A DNA stretch of 64,000 nt, taken from the NCBI GenBank assembly GCA_002189035.1, contig NEEC01000011.1:2232001-2296000 (forward strand). Direction: 5' to 3'. Positions 10,620 through 22,714 of the stretch are shown in pieces; the stretch's first letter is position 1; each line of letters begins with the position of its first letter. The position numbers and the translations under genes are program-made. The notes below the pieces were generated by a model that searched no databases, was not told the DNA's origin, and was given only the letters and a program-made list of their open reading frames with translations. Origin of the DNA: Utricularia gibba. Taxonomy: Eukaryota > Streptophyta > Magnoliopsida > Lamiales > Lentibulariaceae.

Positions 10620-11260
10620 TGGGCTCCTGCGTGTACACTAATTTGAGGTTTTGAAGCAGATGATGATCGATGATCATCTTGTCAGTTGTACACTAATTAG
10701 GTTTTGAATGCATCTAATCTTCAAAGTTTTTGAATATTTGAGGAAGTATTGGGAGAAAGCTGCGTTCTTTTCTCTGTAATTTGCGCCGCGTCGATCTATT
10801 CAGGGCTTCAAAAAGCTGAATGAAACTTCCATTTTGAAACACTGTTCGCATAAATGGCGTCACAGTATCAAGAAAAGCTTCCATTTTGAACTCCAATGCA
10901 GGCCTCACTGTTCATATTGGCGATCCTCAACTTTTTTCAAATGAACCATCTGATGCTTGGACTGAGATCGAGTGGCAAACCTGCAGAGGATCCAAGGCAG
11001 ATAAAAGTACATGCTTCGCTGTGGGAGCCCTCTCGAACAGTTCTTCCTCTGCAGACGACAGGTCCCAGATAGTTGTGATCCTTGCGTTAAGCTCCAGCAC
11101 GTAACCTCTCAAGCACTGACTGAGGAAACAACAGAATCCCATGACCATGCAGCTGATGAAGTGATGCAGATTTGGACCCAAGAGGGTAAATAGAGAGCAA
11201 CCATGCTGGTATTCTTTCCCTGCTCGATGAGAATACATCTAACAATTTGTTGCTTTCTGA
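10620..11260 (+). other. Unidentified region with short coding-like stretches
   Basis: Two overlapping plus-strand ORFs (10886-11104 and 11011-11193) look mildly coding-like (for example SDAWTEIEWQTCRGSKAD and TEETTESHDHAADEV) but are in different frames, and no splice pair joining them was convincing. A run of nine or more C lies at about 11305-11314. Confidence 0.2.
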
Positions 11261-11319
11261 ACTTGCCCGTTTCCCAGATACACTATTGGTGTAGTGTAAT
11301 AACTCCCCCCCCCCCTGAA

Positions 11320-11930
11320 AAAATTTTGTATACACGTCGTAGTTCTTGGATTCAACCGTAGTATGTATCAGAATCAGATAAAAGCCACCGAAAACCTACA
11401 GAACAACTGGAATGACTTTAGACGAATTCTACATGAATTACAGAGAATGAGATTGAGTAGAAAGGTTCAGTAAATTTTGGATGATTCCTTTTTATGTACA
11501 TGACGGAGAATCCTTAATAGTAACTCTAAAATTACGTATGTTTTCTATAATAATGTGAAAATGATTGAAAAAAAGAAAAAAACGTAAAAATATGAAATTT
11601 AAGTGTTCTAAATATCTAATATTTTATAAGATGAATATGAATCGTTACATTTTTACTATCCAACCCATTCAACTTTCTTTAAAATAAATAAATTAGGATC
11701 CCTTATTTAATTTAAACTTTGTTGAAAAAAAATCCTTTTACTACTATATAAAAGTATCAAATAAACATTATATTCCTATTTTATTTCAACTATTCTATTT
11801 TAAAATTTTAAAAATAAAAAAATATTCATTTATATGTTTTTCTATTTTTGAAATTGTCCCAAATGTCGTACTTTGGATACCTATTTCTTTAGCCACAAGA
11901 CTCTCTCCCACTACTTGTCTTCCACTTGTT
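11320..11930. other. AT-rich intergenic DNA upstream of the LBD gene
   Basis: No gene supported; long A/T runs. Presumed distal promoter of the LOB-domain gene. Confidence 0.5.
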
Positions 11931-11971
11931 ACCCTTGAAATGGCAATCTTTCCATTTTGCTGATTCCCGAC

Positions 11972-11978
11972 TATATAA
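11972..11978 (+). promoter_or_regulatory. TATA box of the LBD gene
   Basis: TATATAA about 50 bases upstream of ATG 12025. It places transcription start near 12000 and rules out the in-frame ATG at 11926. Confidence 0.7.
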
Positions 11979-12024
11979 CCCTCCCACCTCCACACCTGTC
12001 TCCTCTTCTTCTCCCCACATCGGA

Positions 12025-12504
12025 ATGCTGCACCGGGGCCGGAGCACATGCGCCTCATGCAAGCACCAGAGGAAGAAATGCACCGACAAGTGCGCCATGG
12101 CGCCCCACTTCCCGGCGGACCGGAGTCGCGAGTTCCGAGCTGTGCACAAGGTGTTCGGGGTTAGCAACATCACCAAGCTCGTCGGGGGGCTCAGCCAGGA
12201 CGACCAGCGGCGCGCCGTCGAGTCGCTCGTGTGGGAGGCGATGTGTTGGCACAGGGATCCCCGGCGGGGGCCCTACGGCGAGTACCAGAGGCTTCTGGAG
12301 GAGCTGAGGAGGTGCAAGAGCGGATACCATCAGAGTCTGATGATCAGCAACGGTTTGGGGAATTCCCCGTTCTACCCTTATGGATATCCGCACCACCATG
12401 GGTATCAGGAGGGTCGGGGTGCGAGGGCAGAAAAGGAAACGGCGCCGGTGATGGTGACCCAAGTGCAGCCGTACATGGTTAATGGTTTCAACCATCAACC
12501 TTGA
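12025..12504 (+). CDS. LOB-domain (LBD) transcription factor
   Basis: A 159-residue single-exon protein. The LOB zinc motif CX2CX6CX3C is complete near the N terminus (CASCKHQRKKCTDKC), followed by the GAS-type block (FRAVHKVFGVSNITKLV) and the sequence up to DPRRGPYGEY, after which the coiled-coil region is short and lacks a clear LX6LX3LX6L zipper. The C-terminal tail is Tyr/His/Gly rich. LBD proteins are plant-specific DNA-binding regulators of lateral organ boundaries, root and vascular development. I cannot assign the orthologue: the sequence resembles the less-studied LBD members rather than AS2/LOB itself. The start is fixed by a TATA box 50 bases upstream. Confidence 0.92.
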   Translation: MLHRGRSTCASCKHQRKKCTDKCAMAPHFPADRSREFRAVHKVFGVSNITKLVGGLSQDDQRRAVESLVWEAMCWHRDPRRGPYGEYQRLLEELRRCKSGYHQSLMISNGLGNSPFYPYGYPHHHGYQEGRGARAEKETAPVMVTQVQPYMVNGFNHQP

Positions 12505-12582
12505 TTGTTGTTTTATTATGTAATAATTATGATTTTGATATACTTTTCTTTATAATTAGAATAAAAAATATTTTTTTAAAAG

Positions 12583-12657
12583 GTGGGCCCGGGCCTGTCT
12601 GAATTGATGGGCCATTTTTGTTTGAAAGAACGGTGGCCTCTGTGTGCGGCCGGCCCA
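12583..12657 (+). promoter_or_regulatory. Site II (TGGGCC) motif cluster
   Basis: TGGGCC near 12583, TGGGCC near 12608 and GGCCCA near 12652. Such clusters are typical of promoters of housekeeping and organelle-protein genes bound by TCP factors. They sit just upstream of the coding-like remnant that follows. Confidence 0.5.
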
Positions 12658-12699
12658 TTAGGTTTTGGCACCAGAGTGTGGGAGGGCGGGAAAAGGAAA

Positions 12700-14340
12700 G
12701 AGGGACTAGACGCCGGTGCGACAGGTAGTGGAGTGGCCCCGGTCCTTGGCTGTTTGCGCTCCGCCGGAAAATCAATGGCCATGCTCAATGCAGGGGTTTT
12801 CCTCTTCTGCCTCCTGTATTTCGACTCCGGATGCCGTGCCCTCGGCATTGACTCTCAATTGGCTTCGGAATGTCATGGTGATAGCGCATTCTAACCACGG
12901 GAAGGCCAAGTTGATGGATCAGGTAGGTTTGACAGTGTGGCGGTTATATTCTCTCACGAGCGAACGCTGGATTCTTTCAGCCTAGAGGGGGAGGTGGTAT
13001 CACCGCCGTCTCGAAGGTGATTCTCAGCCTACCTGATGTTTGAAGTTTGACGTTAATTCAAAAGGACAGCTCCACTTTTTTTTTTTTTTCTGCCCTTGGT
13101 TTAATTGGAGGCTGAAGTGTAGGGGTTTCAAACTGTTTTTTTTTTTTTTTTTTAATGTGGGCGGTGAATATACATGAAGCACATATTTGCTGGCTATGAT
13201 GACAAAAAGGCCGGACTTACGGCTGCTACTATTCTGTGGGTAGTAGGATGATGTAAGCGTGCATAAGGTATCTGCGTCTGAGCCAATGTACCAATGTTTC
13301 TTCTGCATCTACATGTGCTTGATCCAAGAATTGAGTGTAAAAGCAAGATTATTCATTCTTATCGCTCATATAATTCATTGGATGTGGATGAAGATGCTGC
13401 CGTTTGTATTTTCATGCTCCCATCTGATATACTGTGTAAACATACTCTAACGTTATTTTGGTTGGAAAATTCTTATTTCATTGTTTTCACGGGATGGCTT
13501 TTGCCATTACTGAAGAAAGATTGAGTGAGGTTGAGAGTCAGGTGTTTGATCTTTTCACTAATCCCATATGAAGTACTCCTCTTGTTCATCCGTGTACATT
13601 TCATGAAGAGGAGAATCAGAGAGTGTGATGGTTACTGATCTTGTAGTAGATAAAACTGAAAAAAAAGGGCTTCAATGTTTGGGCTGCTGTTCCTTTGTCA
13701 ATTCCAAGCATTTTATTCAACTAAATGGACCATGACTGTAGTTGAGAACTTATAAGGTGGTTTAGCAGATTTTCAGACAGTTTTTTTAAAGTAGCTATAA
13801 CAAATGTCAAAGGTATTAATCTACTTCACTTTCTGCTGCAGGACATGATGTAGCTGAACCTTCTGGCTGTCAATCCGCGCTTCCATCAATCTGGCCTTTA
13901 AACTACTCTTGTTTTGGCCATCCTTTACCATGAATTACTTGGGACCTTCTTCCAGACTCCAACGACCTCCATTCTGGCCAAGTTTTGTTATATTGCCATG
14001 GACTGCAATAATGATGCCGTTCCCCCATTGCCAGAGCTTCGTCATAGATGAAACCTTCTTTTCAACAGGCCGACCTCATAAACTTCCGTGATTGGAGTTC
14101 CCTCCCATCCCTTCTTCTCCAACTCCTCCACTCTATTAGTGAAACTGCAGGCATGAAAGTAATGAGCTCCATGATATTTTGCTGGAGACTGTTTGTTACA
14201 GAATTCTTGACATGAACCCATTCATTCAAGAAGAGAGCTCAAGTGGGCATCTAGTTCCTCTAGCAAAGCGATCCTCTGAGGGCAATTGGTGAAGCGGAGC
14301 ATGTTGTCAGCCAGCCCGTAACTTGATTCATAGAAGCTTC
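12700..14340 (+). pseudogene. Unidentified gene remnant with coding-like blocks in broken frames
   Basis: Several plus-strand blocks read like conserved protein but are separated by stops and frame changes: TLNWLRNVMVIAHSNHGKAK ending at a good donor (CAG|GTAGGT, about 12920); PRIECKSKIIHSYRSYNSLD (about 13325-13385); CYIAMDCNNDAVPPLPELRH (about 13990-14045); QADLINFRDWSSLPSLLLQL (about 14068-14127); and ILLETVCYRILDMNPFIQEE (about 14178-14237), finishing with EAEHVVSQPVT and a stop near 14325. Some gaps end in AG acceptors (CTGCAG near 13840), so introns may remain. I cannot name the family. It is either a decayed gene or a gene whose exon structure I failed to resolve. Confidence 0.4.
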
Positions 14341-14457
14341 CTTTGGTGATGGTTATTTGCTCACTGGTAGATGATCAGAAGAGATGTTATCAATTTTTTT
14401 ATTAGTAATAAAATCTTCATTTTTATTTTTTTAGAAATGTATTTTCAAAATTATATG

Positions 14458-14506
14458 GGGCCCAAGAACGTGAACCAGGGCCCATAATTGAAGGAACGAA
14501 AGCCCA
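14458..14506 (+). promoter_or_regulatory. Site II motif cluster in the POP promoter
   Basis: GGGCCCA at 14458-14464, GGGCCCA at 14478-14484 and AGCCCA at 14501-14506, about 410-460 bases upstream of the DNA polymerase ATG. Site II elements are known to drive genes for organelle biogenesis and proliferating-cell functions, which suits this gene. Confidence 0.55.
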
Positions 14507-14913
14507 ACAGGCTCAGATTTGGGAAAGGCCAATCGGATCCTGGAAGCGGGTCGAAGGGAAGATCCGGCCCGAGGTGGAATAATTTGCGGGCGTTATTTTA
14601 GGGATTCATTCAAGGCGTCACTGCAGAAGGAATAAAATAAATTAAAATTCATTTTTATTCATTTCTATTTTAATATTCTGAGCTGTGCGTGTTCCTTCTT
14701 CCCTCTCTCTCGTTTCAGCCACATGCCGTCCGCCCCTTCACTTTCGGGCGAGCAGCCGATAAATCTCTGTAAAACCCTCACATTGACGGCGCCCAGTTGA
14801 CTTATCTAGTAGATTTTTTTCCCAAAATTATCAATTTCTACATCAAGACGGCAGCGTTGTGTTGTACTAGCGCCAGCAAGAGGCTGTGCAGAGCTGGAGC
14901 TGCTGTGGTGAAA

Positions 14914-17900
14914 ATGGGGTTCAGTGCTCAGAGTACGAGTTTTGGGAAGTCTTATGTTCGCCCACCGCACTTGTGGGTCTGCCGTTCATGTACCCAGTTT
15001 TATTTCTTTTCTTCTTCCAGCAGGTCTCTCTGCAGGTTCAACCTTTATATCTGATTCTTGTTGTTTTTTTCTGTCTTTTATTGTTTGCTATAGCGTTTTC
15101 TGTTGTGTGTTTTTGGTATGTCTTTTGGGTTCCATATGTGTTGCTTGTTTTACTTTTGCAGGCGTGAAGATAAACGTAGCCAGAATGTGAAGGGTCTCGT
15201 CACATGCAGAAGAAACGGGAACGCTTATGTGGTTGAGTTGAATCAAAGATTCGGTTATTGCACATTTCAGCAAAGAGAAAGCAGGATTCAATACCGTCAA
15301 AGAAATGATACTCAGCGTCCTCGGTTCAGTAATTCTCTTAACTACGGAGTGGATACTGTATGTATTCGTCACATTGCTTGCATAGAATTGTAAACGCTCA
15401 TTGTCTTTCCATTTTCTTATTGATTTTGTTGTAACTATGCTGCAGGGTGAAGATCAAGGTGTTGGAAAAATGCAATACCAGCAGAGAAATATTCCTCAGT
15501 TCAGTAATTCTTATAACCACAGAAGGCTGGGTGAAGAAAAAAATTATTATCATCCTATTCGTGGACGTACTGAAGATTGGAAGAAAGTTACCGAAGGTTT
15601 TAGAAAGAACAAGGCATTGTTTACTGAAGTAGCAACGACAAATTCCAACGTGTTGACAGAAATGGATATCGGTGAAAAGATTAAGTCTCAAAAGGCGGAT
15701 ATTGTATGTTTTTGCTCAGATTTTTCTGATCTAGAATTTATCAGTTCAATAAGTCGTGGCTTACTCATTTTATGTTTGAGGGTTTTGTTTTGATTTTTAT
15801 TTTAATTATCTCACAGGGTGAAGGACAAGGAGTTGGACTGAGCGTCTGTGAGAAGGAATATGATAGTTCTAGACGAAATCAGCTTCCTGTTTTTCATGGC
15901 CCAACTCATTTACTTCGCGTGGAACTACCATGCGAAAATGCAGTGGATTTGATTGCACCAGGAAGACCATCAATCTCAGAAGGTGAACTTCCTGGGGATA
16001 GTACATGTGATACTGAGAAATACAAATCCTTTGATGATCTAGATGTTCCAAGAGATTGCATTGATGAGCATTTGAATATGGTAGTAGCTTCTTCTGAGGA
16101 TATGGAGATTCATCAGAAATTGGGACAGGTCTACGACAGGGTTCTTGTGGTTGATAGCATTCCTGCTGCCAAGAGAGTTGTCAGTCTGTTGACGAATGAA
16201 TTTAAAAATTTTATTCATGCGTGTGATACAGAGGTACCTCATTCTTCTAATTATATGTTTAGTTTCTGCGCATCATGGTGCTGAATTCCTTAAGATTTTT
16301 CGTATTCAGAAGTTAACCATTTCAGGTGGCCAATATTGACGTAAAAGAAGAAACTCCTGTAGATCATGGCAGTGTTATATGTTTCAGCATATATTCTGGT
16401 CCTGATGCAGATTTTGGAGAGGGTAAATCCTGTATCTGGGTAGATGTTCTTGATGGAGGTGGAAAGGATATGATGAAGGAGTTTGCTCCTTTTTTTGAAG
16501 ACGAGTCAATAAAAAAGGTGCACTATGGAGTATACTTTAGTTCTTTGTTCTCTGTCTTTCAACTCCTTTTGGATTGTTTGCTTACCTTATGCACACCATC
16601 TTATTGTTGTAGGTCTGGCATAATTACAGTTTTGATAGCCATGTACTCGAGAATTATGGGATTAGGCTTTGCGGTTTCTATGCTGATACAATGCACATGG
16701 CCCGTTTATGGAATTCAGCACGACGCACTGAAGGTGGGTACTCCCTTGAAGCACTGTCTGGTGACTTGCGGATCATGTCTGATGCCAAGGAAGGCCATGG
16801 TGAGGATGTGGGTGGAAAGATATCCATGAAGACCATTTTTGGAAAGAAAAAAGTTAAAAAAGACGGATCATTTGGTAAATTGATCACCATCCCTCCTGTT
16901 GATCAGCTGCAACGAGATGAGAGAAAATTGTGGATTTGCTATTCTGTGATAGACTCTATAAGCACCCTAAAGCTTTATGAAAGTTTGGAAAAAAAACTGA
17001 GGAAAAGACCATGGAGTGTTGATGGGTATTTTAGAGGTTCCATGTTTAATTTTTACCTAGACTACCTGCGTCCATTTGGGGAGCTTCTTGTAAAAATGGA
17101 GAGAGAGGGAATGCTGGTTGATCGTGCATACCTTGCTGAGATTGAAAAGATTGCTAAAGCAGAGCAGCAGGTTGCGACAGACAGATTTCGAAAGTGGGCA
17201 TCTAAATATTGCCCTGATGCCAAGTACATGAATATTGGAAGTGATGCACAGCTGCGCCAGCTCTTTTTTGGTGGTGTGCAAAACAGGTTTAGTTCTTTTT
17301 TTTTCGCTGCCAATTCTTTTAGATTGAGATGATTGTTCCAAGGATTGAAATTTCTTTTTTCTATGCTTCTCACAGCAAGGACCATAATGAGTTTCTTCCG
17401 ATAGTAAAGGAATTTAAAGTTCCAAACGTAGATGGTATTATTGAACAAGGGAAGAAGACCCCTTCTAAGCTTCTAAAAATCACATTGCGCAAGCCTGATG
17501 GTGTTAACATTGTGACTGATAAGTACACGGCAAGTGGCTGGCCCTCTGTCAGTGGAGACGTTCTGAAGGATCTTGCCGGGAAGGTTTCTGCTGATTATGA
17601 CTTCCTGGATGAAAACATTGGCGAAGAGTCCAGTGAAACTGTGGCAGAACCTTCTGATCCTGAGATAAAGACTGCTCTCCCAGATAGGGATACTTCTCTT
17701 TACGGCTCAGCTTATGCTGCATTTGGTTCTGGACAGGAAGGTAAAGAAGCATGCCACGCCATTGCAGCTTTGTGTGAAGTATGTTCGATAGATTCGTTAA
17801 TATCCAACTTCATTATCCCATTGCAGGTACTTTTTTCCATCCTTTTCAAGCTATATCATTGTAATGCTGATGAATTTTATAGACATCTTTTGTTACTGTT

Positions 17901-19275
17901 CTGTCTTATCCTCTGTCAAATGCAGGGCCATCATATATCAGGAAGGAATGGAAGAATCCATTGTTCTCTGAACATCAACACTGAAACTGGGAGATTATCT
18001 GCAAGGCGACCCAATTTGCAGAATCAACCAGCATTAGAGAAGGACCGATACAAGATCCGTCAGGCGTTTATTGCTTCACCAGGGAACTCCTTGATTGTTG
18101 CTGATTATGGACAGGCAATAATTTCAAAAACTCCCTACAAAGAATACTATTTTATACCTGGATTTCGATTGTGATGGAATGCTATTCTGTAATCAGTTGG
18201 AACTTAGGATCCTTGCTCACTTGGCCGACTGCAAAAGCATGTTAGATGCATTTAAAGCTGGAGGGGACTTCCACTCTAGGACTGCCATGAATATGTATCA
18301 GCATATTCGTGATGCTGTGCACCAGAATGACGTTCTGCTGGAGTGGCATCCACAACCTGGTGAAGACAAGCCTCCAGTTCCCTTGCTAAAGGTATCCATC
18401 CAAAGGCACTCTGCTGATAATCTGCAGTAGAATTTCTGTTTATTTGAGCAATCCCAGCATATGATTCATGACTTTTCATTTCACTCTGGATTTTTAAGGA
18501 TGCATTCGCCTCTGAAAGAAGAAAAGCAAAGATGCTCAACTTTTCCATAGCTTATGGGAAAACAGTTGTGGGTCTGGCCCGGGACTGGAAGGTTCTTTCC
18601 CTGTCTGCTTCCATCTTACATGCTAATTTTTTCTTGGTTTCTCAGACATGCCATTCCTCACAGGTTTCTCGCGAGGAAGCACAGGAGACAGTCGACCGAT
18701 GGTACAGCGATAGACAAGAAGTGCGGGCTTGGCAACAAGAACGGAAGAAGGAGGCCAAAGAATTCGGAAAGGTACACACACTGCTCGGGAGAGCTAGACA
18801 CTTCCCCTCAATGAAAAATGCAACTTCTGCCCACAAAGGTCACATCGAGCGTGCTGCCATCAACACCCCTGTCCAGGTCTGAGCTAACTCCCTTCTTGGG
18901 GTGCTTACATTTCATACTCTTTTGCAAATCTGCAACATGCTACGCACTTACAGGGAAGTGCTGCGGATGTGGCAATGTGCGCGATGTTGGAAATATCAAA
19001 AAATGCCCGCTTACACGAACTTGGATGGAGGCTTGTTCTACAGGTGAACATCCAAATCCTTCTCGCGCAGGCTTGTAACTAGACTTGGCTCAGTGGATCA
19101 TATCCTTAAACAGGTGCATGATGAAGTGATCCTGGAAGGACCCTCTGAATCAGCAGAGGAGGCGAAGGCCATCGTCGTAAACTGCATGTCGAAGCCGTTT
19201 AACGGCGAAAACTTCCTCAAAGTTGAGTTGGCTGTGGATGCAAAATGTGCTCCAAACTGGTATTCAGCCAAGTGA
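14914..19275 (+). CDS. POP: Plant organellar DNA polymerase (PolI-like, POLIA/POLIB type)
   Basis: Thirteen exons: 14914-15035, 15162-15357, 15446-15703, 15817-16233, 16326-16517, 16613-17286, 17376-17826, 17926-18114, 18197-18391, 18499-18591, 18664-18876, 18954-19043, 19114-19275; total 1083 residues, slightly longer than known homologues. It replicates and repairs plastid and mitochondrial DNA. The N terminus (Ser/Arg rich, 1-40) fits a dual-targeting presequence. The 3'-5' exonuclease motif with metal-binding D-T-E is at about 329-331. The polymerase domain has motif A DYGQLELRILAHL (about 830), motif B RRKAKMLNFSIAYG (about 905-918) and motif C VHDEV (about 1031-1035). Intron 8 (18115-18196) has a GC donor (CAG|GCAATA) and splits motif A between DYGQ and LELR. 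Exons 2-4 carry internally similar segments. No frame disruption was found. Confidence 0.95.
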
Positions 19276-19426
19276 GATGAGACTGTTCTGTGGCGTGATC
19301 TGGAGGGGGGTGTATGTACGTAGTCCAGCCTTTCTCTTTGCTTTGCAGCTAGCTGACTTTCTGGTAATGCAAGTCATCTTTTTGCTCATGCATAGCAAGA
19401 AGCAACATACCATACAAATACGGGCC

Positions 19427-19475
19427 TGGGCACACGGTCCACGGACCGTTGCCGGTCTGAACCGGTCCGTGCCCA
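19427..19475. repeat. Short GC-rich inverted repeat
   Basis: TGGGCAC and ACGGACCG at the left are mirrored by CGGTCCGTGCCCA at the right across a 14-base loop, with one 7-base interruption (ACGGTCC) in the left arm. It lies about 150 bases past the polymerase stop. It could be a transcript hairpin or a small foldback remnant. Confidence 0.5.
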
Positions 19476-19572
19476 CCAATAAGTCAGTGGTTGTAACGGG
19501 CCGGGAGAAGTCCATGTAAATATCCGTTTTGTTGGGCAGGAGACGTTATTTGCGTCCAGGCAACCTGCACTC

Positions 19573-19618
19573 GGCCCATATTGGGCTGGACCGTGAGTCT
19601 ATTGTGGGCCATAGCCCA
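19573..19618 (+). promoter_or_regulatory. Site II motif cluster
   Basis: GGCCCA 19573-19578, TGGGCT 19582-19587, TGGGCC 19605-19610 and AGCCCA 19613-19618: four TCP-type site II motifs in 46 bases, which marks a likely housekeeping promoter for a transcript to the right. Confidence 0.55.
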
Positions 19619-19781
19619 TTAAAATGTCCTGTGAAACACGGGTTGTACCTGGAGCGTTTCGAGGCCCGTCGTGGTGAAGTGTGTTGATCAGATTTTGCGG
19701 GAGGAGGAATTTGATGTTTTCTGCTTGAAAAAAATTGAACATGTGTACGGGCGTGGCGGTGATTGGCTGTTTCTGGAGAGA

Positions 19782-20341
19782 ATGCCGTCGGACGATCGAC
19801 GCCGGAGAAACAAACGCGGACGGGTTTCGCCGTGGGCGGTTGCTGAATTTGTTTGTCACGAGAGGTTCGTTTTTTATTGCAATCTGACTTGACAGCATTT
19901 TTTTCACAATATTTACATGATTTGTGGACGCTTTTCATTTCCGCATTTCTTGTTGTTGGCTGCAAGTTTCCGTTTTGAAGATTCAATTTTCTCTTTTTTA
20001 GGTACTTGTGAATCTCCAAGTTTCTTCACTGCCCTTTTTTTTTTCAAAATATGGGAGTTGGTTCATGCATCAGAATGGTTGCTATCTGAAATGATTCACC
20101 AACATATCCGTAAAATCATGTGGGAAAAGCACATTTTTTTGAGATTGGAGCCCAAAAGCTGAAAGTGAAACATTGTTTACTAGTGCTTTTCTTTTTGAAC
20201 TGATTTTGTAGAATGGCTCGGACCCTCGAGGATCTGCTAAACCAGTTTTCCCTCAAGTCCAGAGAATCGTCTTCATGTGCACGACCACCTCCATCATCCT
20301 CAGGTGCTAAAGCCGCACCAACCAAACGCAACACATGTTAA
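19782..20341 (+). CDS. Possible two-exon small basic protein (70 residues)
   Basis: Exon 19782-19864 starts MPSDDRRRRNKRGRVSPW and ends at GAGAG|GTTCG; exon 20212-20341 begins after TTTTGTAG and encodes ARTLEDLLNQFSLKSRESSS before ending TKRNTC and a stop. The phases match (83 + 130 bases). The site II cluster at 19573-19618 is about 170 bases upstream. I do not recognise the product. The donor is weak (GTTCGT), and the second exon's own ATG at 20213 could alternatively start a 42-residue peptide. This may be the 5' end of a decayed gene. Confidence 0.3.
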
Positions 20342-20626
20342 GATCCATAGATGCAGGAGGAGATCCATAAGAGAAGCAGCCGAAGTAGCAACAAAACCCC
20401 GATGCTGTTTCGTCAGATGCATGGCATTCCTGTGAAGCCGAAGTCAAGCCTGTAAAAAAGTCGAGTGCCAAGACATGGGAGAATCCTATAGCTGAAGGCG
20501 ATGTCTTGTTGCGTCCTCCGAGGACTTGTGAAACTCGTCTCCAAGTTCATCCTTGTTTACGTTCAAACTGAAAATTATGCGTTCACTCGCTGAAGTTGAA
20601 GAGGAGACTTAGTTCAGAGAGGTTTA

Positions 20627-22269
<1,643 letters not shown>

Positions 22270-22327
22270 CTTTTCGAAACGCCGAGAAGAAAATGAATCT
22301 ATGGGCGATTGTGGAGAGAAACCCTCC

Positions 22328-22335
22328 TCATATAG
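22328..22335 (-). promoter_or_regulatory. TATA-like element of the polyubiquitin gene
   Basis: CTATATGA on the minus strand, about 60 bases upstream of the leader-intron donor. Confidence 0.55.
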
Positions 22336-22714
22336 GCGTGCGCCTGCAGCTTCTACCAATGAAAAGTCTCCACGTGTCTCATGGCGAAATCAAATACGAT
22401 ACGCAACCCGTCGCCTTCTGCAAGTTGATTACCAAATAACATTTTAAAATGCATCTCATAATAAAATAATGTTTATATTTTAATCCTCGTGATTCGGATC
22501 TGCTCAGTACCCGTCTTGGGAGAATCGGATCCTCCTCCCTTTCCTGCTCCGCAGCTTCACGCGTTCCTTACTGTAGCCATGGTTGCCGCAGTGTTGATCG
22601 TTTGGCAAGTATTATACAGGACGAAGAAATGCCGCCAATCCTTATTTTCTTGTGTAACGAAGATTAGGTAGATCTCGTTGAGTGATTTTCTACTATTCGA
22701 TTTTATTTTTGTAG

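Noticed and set aside
11926-12024. Upstream in-frame start for the LBD protein
   Set aside because: Precedes the TATA box at 11972-11978.
12055-12498. 147-codon minus ORF over the LBD gene
   Set aside because: Antisense of the LOB domain.
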